Shown one piece after another: positions 35,672 to 45,685 of a stretch of 64,000 nt of DNA. How positions within the stretch are numbered: position 1 is the stretch's first letter; each line of letters begins with the position of its first letter. The notes under the pieces are model-generated. The model was not told the DNA's origin. It ran no database searches and saw only the letters and a list, made by a program, of their open reading frames with translations. The translations under genes and the position numbers were made by a program. The stretch is from Streptomyces sp. F63 (lineage in GTDB: Bacteria > Actinomycetota > Actinomycetes > Streptomycetales > Streptomycetaceae): NCBI RefSeq assembly GCF_018070345.1, contig NZ_JAGPXX010000005.1:235329-299328 (forward strand), read 5' to 3'.

Positions 35672-37213
35672 TCAGGCCGCGCTGCGGCGGGCCGGACGCC
35701 GGCGGGCCGCGTCGCCGCCCGGCTGCCGGTCCGAGGAGGCCCGGCGGGAGCGGGAGGGACCGCCGCGCCGCCCGCGGCCCGAGGAGGCACCGCGCTCCTG
35801 GCGCTCCGACGCCGGTGTGGTGATGACGACGGGGACGCCCGAGGGCGCCTGCGCGCCGGTGATGCGGGTGAGCTCGGCATCGCCCGAGCGCACCTGCGTG
35901 GTCTGCGGGGTGATGCCCGCCAGGGTCATCAGCCGGGTCATCTCCCGGCGCTGGTTGGGCAGGACGAGGGTGACGACGCTGCCGGACTCACCGGCCCGCG
36001 CGGTGCGTCCGCCGCGGTGCAGGTAGTCCTTGTGGTCGGTCGGCGGGTCCACGTTGACGACCAGGTCGAGGTTGTCGACGTGGATGCCGCGCGCCGCGAC
36101 ATTGGTGGCGACGAGCACGGTGACGTGCCCGGTCTTGAACCGGCCGAGGGTCCGGGTGCGCTGCGGCTGCGACTTGCCGCCGTGCAGGGCGGCCGCCCTG
36201 ACCCCGCTCTTCAGCAGGTGGTCGGTGAGCTTGTCCACGGCGTGCTTGGTGTCCAGGAACATGATCACCCGGCCGTCGCGGGCGGCGATCTCCGTCGTCG
36301 TCGCGTACTTGTCGGCACCGTGGACGTGCAGCAGGTGGTGCTCCATGGTGGTGACGGCGCCCTGGGACGGGTCGACCGAGTGCACCACCGGGTCGTTCAG
36401 GTAGCGGCGCACCAGCAGATCGACGTTGCGGTCGAGGGTGGCGGAGAACAGCATCCGCTGACCGCCGGGCACGACCTGGTCGAGCAGCGCGGTGACCTGC
36501 GGCATGAAGCCCATGTCGGCCATCTGGTCGGCCTCGTCCAGCACGGTGATGCCGACCTGGTCCAGCCGGCACTCACCGCGGTCGATCAGGTCCTTGAGCC
36601 GTCCCGGGGTCGCCACGACCACCTCGGTGCCGCCGCGGAGCGCGGACGCCTGGCGTCCGATCGACATCCCGCCGACCACGGTGGTGAGCCGCAGCGAGAG
36701 GGCCCGGGCGTACGGGGTCAGGGCGTCGGTGACCTGCTGGGCGAGCTCCCGGGTGGGGACGAGGACGAGCGCCAGCGGCCGGCGCGGCTCGGCGCGGCGG
36801 CCGACGGCGGCGGTCCGCGTGAGCAGGGCCAGGCCGAAGGCGAGGGTCTTGCCGGAGCCGGTGCGCCCGCGGCCCAGGACGTCGCGTCCGGCCAGGGAGT
36901 TCGGCAGGGTCGCGGCCTGGATGGGGAACGGCCGCACCATCCCGAGGCCGGTGAGCGTCTTCAGCACCCCGTCCGGGAGGCCGAGGGCGGCGAAGTCCTC
37001 GACGGGCGGGAGCGCCGGAGTGATGGTGACCGGCAGGGCGAACTCCCCCTGCGGGCCGGCGGAGCGGCGGCCGTAGCCGCCGGAACCGCCCGGACGGCCG
37101 CCGCCCGAACGGCGCCGGCCCTGGCCGCCGGAGCGTCCGCCGCCGTACGGGGCGGAGCCACCGCCGGTGCGCGGGCGGGAGTAGCGGTCCTGGCTGTGGG
37201 CTGTGCGGTTCAT
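35672..37213 (-). CDS. DEAD-box ATP-dependent RNA helicase
   Basis: A 513-residue helicase. Motifs in order: Q-motif region with F-P-I-Q-A-A-T-L; Walker A G-R-T-G-S-G-K-T (about residues 116-123); P-T-R-E-L-A-Q-Q; T-P-G-R-L; D-E-A-D; S-A-T-L; then the second RecA lobe with V-A-T-N-V-A-A-R-G-I-H and H-R-G-G-R-T-A-R-A-G. Both ends are basic, glycine/arginine-rich low-complexity tails typical of RNA-binding, cold-shock-type helicases. The ATG at 37213 has GAGGAGG seven bases upstream. It follows a cold-shock protein gene on the same strand after ~440 bases that include a strong terminator, so it probably has its own promoter. It would remodel structured mRNA or assist ribosome assembly. Confidence 0.93.
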   Translation of the reverse strand: MNRTAHSQDRYSRPRTGGGSAPYGGGRSGGQGRRRSGGGRPGGSGGYGRRSAGPQGEFALPVTITPALPPVEDFAALGLPDGVLKTLTGLGMVRPFPIQAATLPNSLAGRDVLGRGRTGSGKTLAFGLALLTRTAAVGRRAEPRRPLALVLVPTRELAQQVTDALTPYARALSLRLTTVVGGMSIGRQASALRGGTEVVVATPGRLKDLIDRGECRLDQVGITVLDEADQMADMGFMPQVTALLDQVVPGGQRMLFSATLDRNVDLLVRRYLNDPVVHSVDPSQGAVTTMEHHLLHVHGADKYATTTEIAARDGRVIMFLDTKHAVDKLTDHLLKSGVRAAALHGGKSQPQRTRTLGRFKTGHVTVLVATNVAARGIHVDNLDLVVNVDPPTDHKDYLHRGGRTARAGESGSVVTLVLPNQRREMTRLMTLAGITPQTTQVRSGDAELTRITGAQAPSGVPVVITTPASERQERGASSGRGRRGGPSRSRRASSDRQPGGDAARRRPARRSAA

Positions 37214-37590
37214 GCGAACCTCCTCGACGGGGCGCGTATCGAGGAAATCCCGCAAAGGGCGGTGAGCCGCACGGGGAATCGCAAGAACGAGCCACTGGCA
37301 TACGGAATAACGGCCGGGCCGGGCATATTTCGGCCGACGCGCTGAATCAACCGGCGGAATCCGGCATGCAACGGCCGGATTGCCGGGAGGTGAAAGAAAC
37401 GGGTGAACGGCGTACGGAACGGCGCACGGAACACCGCCGGCGCGCGCCGCGATGGAGCACCGTGGCGAGGCGCCGTACCGCGGCGGGGAACCCCGTGGAT
37501 TCATCCGGTGACGCCGGCCGCCGTCGCGGGACGGCCACCGCCTCGCGGGGCGGTCCGGCCGCCGCGGCGGCCGGACCCCGTACGGCAGAA
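37214..37590. other. intergenic leader of the helicase gene, no coding sequence seen
   Basis: About 380 bases between the csp terminator and the helicase start. It is noticeably AT-richer than its surroundings near 37240-37400 (for example TATTTCGGCC and ATACGGAATAA), as in the leader of a cold-shock-regulated mRNA. No gene on either strand is supported. Confidence 0.5.
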
Positions 37591-37629
37591 CGAGCTGCGG
37601 CCCGCACCCGAAAGGTGCGGGCCGCAGCT
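37591..37629 (-). terminator. terminator of the cold-shock gene
   Basis: GAGCTGCGGCCCGCACC, loop CGAAA, then the exact complement: a 17-bp stem with a tetraloop-like cap, 27 bases after the csp stop codon. One of the strongest hairpins in the window; no U-tract. Confidence 0.88.
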
Positions 37630-37656
37630 CGTCGTCGTGCCGCGCCGGTGTCAGCG

Positions 37657-38121
<465 letters not shown>

Positions 38122-38304
38122 TCAGGCGCGGTGGGAGATTTCCTCCCCCGGTGGGATGGCCTCCGGGCGGGCGAACGGCCCCGGCGGACGCGGCCGCCCG
38201 GGCCGGAACACCCCCCGGACCTCCGCCGGGGCACCGCCGCACCGCCGGACCTCCGCCGGGCACCGCCGGGGCCGGCTGTCGGCGGAAGCGCTTAGGGTCG
38301 CGGC

Positions 38305-38616
38305 ATGGGTTACGCAGACCTGCGCGAGCTCCGTACCGCGCTCAGCACCGCACAGGACATCGCCTTCGGCCTGGACCCCTCGGCGCCCTCCGCCCAGCAG
38401 GCGGAGGAGCTCGTCGACGCGCTGCGCCGGGCCCTGGCCTCCGCCACGGCCCTCGTCTCGGAGCACGGCGCCACCGGGTGCGCCCAGCACCCGCGCGGCG
38501 CGGTGGACCCGCTGTACGGCGACCCGGAGGATCCGCTGCCGCCCGGCTACGGCAAGTGCCTGCTCTGCAACGACCGCCGCCGCCGCGCCGGTACACAGCA
38601 CCGCGGCCGCCGCTGA
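38305..38616 (+). CDS. small protein with C-terminal CxxC, unknown function
   Basis: A 103-residue protein. The first ~55 residues look helical (Y-A-D-L-R-E-L-R-T-A-L, then Q-A-E-E-L-V-D-A-L-R-R-A-L-A). The C-terminal part has G-C-A-Q-H-P and then G-Y-G-K-C-L-L-C-N-D-R-R-R-R, so three cysteines and a histidine could bind a metal, followed by a basic tail. I do not recognise the family; it looks conserved in type and has normal codon bias. It stands alone, in front of the GNAT gene, with a 171-base gap. Confidence 0.65.
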   Translation: MGYADLRELRTALSTAQDIAFGLDPSAPSAQQAEELVDALRRALASATALVSEHGATGCAQHPRGAVDPLYGDPEDPLPPGYGKCLLCNDRRRRAGTQHRGRR

Positions 38617-38787
38617 ACGGCGCCCCGGGCGGCCCGCGTCACCCGGCCGCGCCCGCGCGGGTGCCGCCCCCGCCGCGCGGGTGCCGGTGCCGCCGGGCAC
38701 CCGGGCACGCCGTCCCCTCCCGCCGGCTCTCGTGGCTCTCTCGTAGGCTGGACCGCCCGGGAGGAACCCCGGAGGGAGAAGAGAGCC

Positions 38788-39591
38788 TTGACCGAGATGG
38801 ACACGGGGACGGAGACGGCGGGCGGCGCCGCCGTCCGCTCCCGCTTCGCCGCCCTGCTGGACGACGCGGCGCGGGGCGTGTTCCCGCCCGCGGACGGCTC
38901 GGTGACCGTCCTGCCGCAGCCGAACCCCCGGGACGCGGGCGTGCTGGCCCTCACCGCGCATGCCGTGATCTTCACCGACGAGGACCCGGAGTGGGTCCGG
39001 GAGCGGCTGGCGGCCGTGGAGAGCGACCCCCTCGCCGCGCCGCTCTCCGCGCCCTTCCTCGCCGAACTCATGGCCCGCACCGGCCGGCTGGTGAACAACG
39101 TCGACTTCATCACCGTCGCGGCGCCGCTGCCGGGTCCGCCGGAGCTCGCGCTGACGGAGATCGCCGACCGGGACCACCCCCGCGTGAGACGGGCCCTCGC
39201 CTACCGCGACGCCGTGCGGGTCTGGGCCGCCGACGGCGGGGTGCTCGTCCTCGGCCGGGGGGTCGCGGGCCGCTGGGAGGCGGCCGTCGAGGTGGACGGC
39301 ACCGCCCGCCGCAAGGGCCTCGGCCGGGCCCTCGCCACCGCGGCCCGGCATCTCGTCCCGGGCGGCGCACCCGTCTGGGCACAGCAGGCGCCCGGTAACG
39401 CAGCGAGTGTGCGGGCCTTCCAGGCGGCCGGCTTCCGGCCGGTGGGAGCGGAGGCCCTGCTGGTGGCCCGCGGTCCGGCCGCTCCGGCCGCCCGGGCCTC
39501 CGCCGGCCGGGAATCCGGTCCGGCGCGGGTCTCCCTCCCGGCCCCGGCCCCGGCCGCCGGGTCCCGGAACGAGTGGCGCACTTCACCCTGA
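38788..39591 (+). CDS. GNAT family N-acetyltransferase
   Basis: A 267-residue protein. The acetyl-CoA-binding motif A of GNAT enzymes is in the C-terminal half: V-D-G-T-A-R-R-K-G-L-G-R-A-L-A-T-A-A-R (about residues 170-190), followed by W-A-Q-Q-A-P-G-N-A-A-S-V-R-A-F-Q-A-A-G-F-R, the second conserved strand-helix. The N-terminal ~100 residues form a variable domain. The final ~40 residues are an Ala/Pro-rich tail. The substrate is unknown. TTG at 38788 (GGAGGGAG nine bases upstream) is used, with ATG 38797 as an alternative. Confidence 0.8.
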   Translation: MTEMDTGTETAGGAAVRSRFAALLDDAARGVFPPADGSVTVLPQPNPRDAGVLALTAHAVIFTDEDPEWVRERLAAVESDPLAAPLSAPFLAELMARTGRLVNNVDFITVAAPLPGPPELALTEIADRDHPRVRRALAYRDAVRVWAADGGVLVLGRGVAGRWEAAVEVDGTARRKGLGRALATAARHLVPGGAPVWAQQAPGNAASVRAFQAAGFRPVGAEALLVARGPAAPAARASAGRESGPARVSLPAPAPAAGSRNEWRTSP

Positions 39592-39640
39592 TGCCCGGGC
39601 CGTCCTGAGGACTTCACTCCACTCCGCCGCGTTTGTCTCT

Positions 39641-39670
39641 TTGGACGCGGGTCACCCCGTCTGCCATAGT
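39641..39670 (+). promoter_or_regulatory. possible orphan promoter
   Basis: TTGGAC (39641-39646) and CATAGT (39665-39670), 18-base spacer, in an AT-richer patch after the GNAT gene. No plus-strand gene follows; transcription would run antisense into the histidine-kinase-like gene at 39844. It may be accidental. Confidence 0.25.
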
Positions 39671-39843
39671 CGGCACAGCGATCCCTTGACCCGGGCCATC
39701 GCACCGAAGTGCCGTGAAGACACCCCCCTCGGCTCCACGGCGGCTCACATCCCGGCACAGCGCACCCGGACAGGCCTCGTGCCCGCCCCGTCGACCGCGG
39801 GGCGGCCGGGGCCTCTTCGCGTCCCCGGCCCGGCCCGGCCCGG

Positions 39844-40350
39844 TCAGCGCTCGGCGATCCGCATCTCGAACCAGGTGGTCTTGCCCAGCGGCCACAGGTC
39901 CACTCCCCAGCGGTCGGAGAGGGTGTCCACCAGGAACAGCCCCCGCCCGCTGACGTCCATCTCCCGTACCGGCATCAGGCAGGGCAGCCCCCGGGAGGGA
40001 TCGCGCAATTCGACCCTGATCCGGCCTCGCCGGCAGTGCATCCGCAGCCCGAACGTCAGGGCGCCGGTGTGGCGTACGGCGTTGCCGACCAGTTCCGAGA
40101 CGAGCAGCACCACGTTCTCCGCGCAGCGCGGGGAGAGTCCCCACTGCCACACCACGACGGAGTGAGCCAGCCGGCGGGCCTCCCCGGCCGACTCGGGCCG
40201 GGAGGGGAACACCACCTCGTCCGCCGTCGGATCGCCCAGGACCCGGAGGGTTTCCAGCGCCCGTTCCTCGCCGGAGGAGAGTGCCCGGCGCGCCGCCGCG
40301 GCAGTGCCGCCCGCATGCCGCGGCTGCTCCCCGTTCTCCAGGCCCGCCAT
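39844..40350 (-). CDS. RsbW-like anti-sigma/ATP-binding regulator (HATPase_c)
   Basis: A 168-residue single-domain HATPase of the RsbW/SpoIIAB group. The N-box is E-N-V-V-L-L-V-S-E-L-V-G-N-A-V-R-H-T-G (about residues 81-99), and the G1 region reads V-S-G-R-G-L-F-L-V-D. Most such Streptomyces proteins are orphan regulators without an adjacent sigma factor, as here. They bind ATP and may phosphorylate or sequester an unknown partner. The frame is open further upstream but low-complexity, so the ATG at 40350 is chosen; its ribosome binding site is weak. Confidence 0.8.
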   Translation of the reverse strand: MAGLENGEQPRHAGGTAAAARRALSSGEERALETLRVLGDPTADEVVFPSRPESAGEARRLAHSVVVWQWGLSPRCAENVVLLVSELVGNAVRHTGALTFGLRMHCRRGRIRVELRDPSRGLPCLMPVREMDVSGRGLFLVDTLSDRWGVDLWPLGKTTWFEMRIAER

Positions 40351-40803
40351 GCCCACATGATTGGGGAACGGAGCGCGGTTACGGACTGGTAGCAGTGGAT
40401 TGCACCGCGTTGGGGTCGCCGTCCCCGGCCGTCTACGCGAACCGGGTGACCGGACGCGGCTCCCGCCTACCGAACCCGCCGTACGGAACCCGCCGCGCCG
40501 CGTCCACCGCGCGGCGCCTCTGGACGAGGCCCGCCGCACGCGGCCGGGCGGAAACGGCGCGCCGGCGCGCCGGCCCGGGACGAACCGCCGCCGGGGCCGC
40601 CGGCCGCGGGCACCGACGGTCCCGGGAGCCCGGCGGCAGCGCGGGACGGACGGTCCGGGCGCCCGGCCGTGGAGAGCGCGGAGCCACCGCCTCCCCGCCC
40701 CAGCGGTGGCCGCGGCCGGGCCCGGCCCTCCCGGACCGGGCGACGCTCGTGTGTTCCGCCGCCCCGGGTCCCGGAGGCCGCCGCGGGCACCGGCACGGAG
40801 GGG
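40351..40803. other. 453-base intergenic region without a supported gene
   Basis: Between the start of the RsbW-like gene and the end of the enoyl-CoA hydratase gene. Open frames on both strands are Arg/Pro/Gly/Ala low-complexity. It must carry the RsbW-like promoter near 40355-40430, but no convincing hexamers stand out. Confidence 0.5.
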
Positions 40804-41571
40804 TCAGGCGAACTTCGCCTTGCCCGGGCCGTCCTCCACGAAGCTGCGCATGCCGGTCTCGCGGTCCTCGGTGGCGAAGAGGCCGGCGAACCAGTTGCGT
40901 TCGATGGCCAGGCCGGTGTCCAGGTCCGTCTCCAGACCGGCGTCCACGGACTCCTTGGCGGCGCGCAGCGCGATGGCCGGGCCCTTGGCGAGCCGCGCCG
41001 CCCAGGCGTGCGCGGCCTCGTAGACCTCGGCGGCGGGGACGACCTTGTCGACCAGGCCGATGGCGAGCGCCTCCTCCGCCTTCACCTGGCGGCCGGTGAA
41101 GATCAGGTCCTTGGCCCGGGACGGGCCGACGAGCCGGGCCAGCCGCTGGGTGCCGCCCGCGCCCGGGATGAGCCCGAGCAGGATCTCGGGCTGGCCGAGC
41201 TTGGCGTTGTCGGCGGCGATCCGGATGTCGGCGCAGAGCGCCAGTTCGCAGCCGCCGCCCAGGGCGTACCCGGTGACGGCCGCGACGACCGGCTTGGGGA
41301 TGCGGGCGATGGCGGTGAAGGAGTCCTGGAGCGCCTTGGAGCGCTTGACCATGGCCGCGTGGTCCATGACCCGCATCTCCTTGATGTCCGCGCCGGCCGC
41401 GAACACCTTCTCGCCGCCCCAGATCACGACGGCGCGCACGTCGTCGCGGTCGGTGAGCTCCCCGGCCAGCTCCCGCAGCCGGTCCTGGGTGGCGATGTCC
41501 AGGGCGTTCATGGGCGGGCGGTCCAGGCGGACGGTGGCGACGCCCTCGGCGACCTCAAGGTTCACAGTCAT
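40804..41571 (-). CDS. enoyl-CoA hydratase/isomerase family protein
   Basis: A 255-residue crotonase-fold enzyme. Visible: R-P-P-M-N-A-L near the N-terminus, the oxyanion-hole strand F-A-A-G-A-D-I-K-E-M (about residues 57-66), and the second A-L-G-G-G-C-E-L-A-L-C-A-D-I-R-I-A (about 103-119). Glutamates at the usual catalytic position, in G-Q-P-E-I-L-L-G-L-I-P-G-A-G-G-T-Q-R-L, are present, so it should hydrate 2-enoyl-CoA in beta-oxidation or a degradation pathway. It follows the L,D-transpeptidase gene on the same strand behind a terminator. Confidence 0.92.
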   Translation of the reverse strand: MTVNLEVAEGVATVRLDRPPMNALDIATQDRLRELAGELTDRDDVRAVVIWGGEKVFAAGADIKEMRVMDHAAMVKRSKALQDSFTAIARIPKPVVAAVTGYALGGGCELALCADIRIAADNAKLGQPEILLGLIPGAGGTQRLARLVGPSRAKDLIFTGRQVKAEEALAIGLVDKVVPAAEVYEAAHAWAARLAKGPAIALRAAKESVDAGLETDLDTGLAIERNWFAGLFATEDRETGMRSFVEDGPGKAKFA

Positions 41572-41602
41572 GCCCCGCAGGTTAGCGGCCGTTCACGGGG
41601 AA

Positions 41603-41665
41603 GGGCCCGGTGCGCTTGGTCACAGCGGGGCGGATCCGCCGTGTGACCGTGCACGCACCGGGCCC
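41603..41665 (-). terminator. large compound hairpin after the L,D-transpeptidase gene
   Basis: GGGCCCGGTGCG (41603-41614) pairs with CGCACCGGGCCC (41654-41665), and inside it GGTCACA pairs with TGTGACC. A stable two-part stem 50 bases after the transpeptidase stop codon. No U-tract. Confidence 0.8.
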
Positions 41666-41714
41666 GGTGCCGCCGCGCCCTTGCGGTCCGCGGCCGCGGC
41701 CGGACGACCGCCGG

Positions 41715-42914
41715 CTACTGCGGGGCCTTCCACTCGTCCCAGTCCATGTTCCAGCCGTTGAGGCCGTTGTCCGGCTGGATCTGCTTGTCCTTGGAGTTCT
41801 TCACGATCACGACGTCGCCGAGGAGCGAGCGGTCGAAGAACCAGGCCGCGGGGGTGGACTTGACGCCGCCGCCGCGGGCGTCGAAGAGGCCGACGCAGCC
41901 GTGGCTGACGTTGGCCGAGCCGAACGTGCCCTGCCCGGCCCAGTAGTTGCCGTGGATGAAGGTGCCCGAGGTGGAGAGGCGCATCGCGTGGGAGACGTCC
42001 TCGATGTCGTACTCGCCGCCGAAGCCGACCGTGGCGCCGTCCATCCGCGTCATCTTGTGCTTCTCGCTGATCACCATCTGCCCGTTGTAGGTGGGCGTGG
42101 CGGGGGCGCCGGCCGTGATGGGCAGGGTTTTGATCACCTTGCCGTCCCGTTTGACCGTCATCTTCTTGGTCTTGACGTCGACGACGCTGACCTGGCTGCG
42201 GCCCACGGTGAACTTCACGGTCTTGGACTGCTCGCCGTAGACCCCCGGGCGGCCCTCGACACCGTCCAGGTTGAGCTTGAGCGTCACCTTCGTGCCCTTG
42301 GCCCAGTACTTTTCCGGCCGGAAGTCCAGCCGGTCGTTGCCGAACCAGTGGCTCTCGACGGGCACCGACGGGCTGGCCTCGACCTCGATGGCCCGCTCCA
42401 CGGCGGCCGGGTCGGTGATGCCGCGGCTGAAGCGGATCGACACCGGCATCCCGACCCCGACCGTGGAGCCGTTCTCCGGTGTGAAGTAGCCGATGAAGGT
42501 GTTCTCCGGCACGAAGGTCGTGAACCTCGCGTGCCCGGCGGCCTCCCGGCCCTCGGAGTCCTCGGCCACCGCGTCGACGGTGTACTCGGTGGCGGAGCCC
42601 AGGTGGCCGGTCGGCTTCCAGACGCTGCCGTCCCCGCTCACCTTGCCGGCGACCTTGTTGCCCTTGTCGTCCTTGACCGTGACGGAGGTCAGCTTCCCCT
42701 TCTCCGCGGTCACCTTGAGCACGCCGTTGGTGACCACGTCGTCGGCGCCGTCCTTGGGCGTGATCTTCACGACGGCCCGTGACGGCTTGGTGTCCACCGA
42801 GCCGGGCTTGCCGTCCTGGCCGCCGTCCGCCTTCTTGTCCTCACCGCACGCACTGGCCCCCAGGACCAGCAGGCCGGCCGCCAGAACCCCCGCCATACGC
42901 CGCGTCGTCTTCAC
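41715..42914 (-). CDS. L,D-transpeptidase lipoprotein with immunoglobulin-like domains
   Basis: A 399-residue lipoprotein that cross-links peptidoglycan by 3-3 bonds. The signal peptide ends in G-A-S-A-C with the lipid cysteine at about residue 23. Two Ig-like domains (about 45-135 and 135-245) precede the YkuD catalytic domain. The domain has the conserved histidine in I-H-G-N-Y-W (about residue 320) and the catalytic cysteine in V-S-H-G-C-V-G-L (about 340). The layout matches mycobacterial LdtMt2-type enzymes. The GTG start at 42914 has GAGGGGAG upstream. It is divergent from glgX across a 321-base region. Confidence 0.95.
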   Translation of the reverse strand: MKTTRRMAGVLAAGLLVLGASACGEDKKADGGQDGKPGSVDTKPSRAVVKITPKDGADDVVTNGVLKVTAEKGKLTSVTVKDDKGNKVAGKVSGDGSVWKPTGHLGSATEYTVDAVAEDSEGREAAGHARFTTFVPENTFIGYFTPENGSTVGVGMPVSIRFSRGITDPAAVERAIEVEASPSVPVESHWFGNDRLDFRPEKYWAKGTKVTLKLNLDGVEGRPGVYGEQSKTVKFTVGRSQVSVVDVKTKKMTVKRDGKVIKTLPITAGAPATPTYNGQMVISEKHKMTRMDGATVGFGGEYDIEDVSHAMRLSTSGTFIHGNYWAGQGTFGSANVSHGCVGLFDARGGGVKSTPAAWFFDRSLLGDVVIVKNSKDKQIQPDNGLNGWNMDWDEWKAPQ

Positions 42915-43235
42915 TGTTGTCTCCCCTCGCGCGGCCGCCCACCCCATGGACCGGGCCGCATCCCCCTGCGCGCGATGAGCCGGCGCGCATGCCGATCAGA
43001 AAACCACATGAAGGGCCGCCGCGGTCCGTTCCGCCGTGTCACGGATCCGTCCCAAAAGCCGAGATGACGCGGGTACGTGAGGGCTGCCCGCCGAGCGGGC
43101 AGACATGCACGGAAGGGCCACGGCGCCCGGGGCGCGGCAGGGACGCCGCGCGCACCCGCGCGCCGTGACCGCCAGCGCCCTCCCGGCAGCCGCGCCGCGA
43201 CGGGAGGCATGCCGCGAGCCGCCGGAGGCCACCAC
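42915..43235. other. divergent promoter region between L,D-transpeptidase and glgX genes
   Basis: 321 bases without a supported gene. It contains the strong ribosome binding site of the transpeptidase gene at one end and GGAGG for glgX at the other. An AT-richer stretch near 42998-43012 (AAAACCACATGAA) may hold a promoter. No clear inverted repeat was found. Confidence 0.4.
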
Positions 43236-45566
<2,331 letters not shown>

Positions 45567-45685
45567 CGGGTCCGGCGCCCGCACCGCCGCCCGGGCGACC
45601 GGGTCGCCGCGGGCCCGCCCGAAGCTTTGGCCATGACCGAAAACGGGATGAGACCTGTCAGTGGCCCGCCGTAGTCTCCTCGGTG

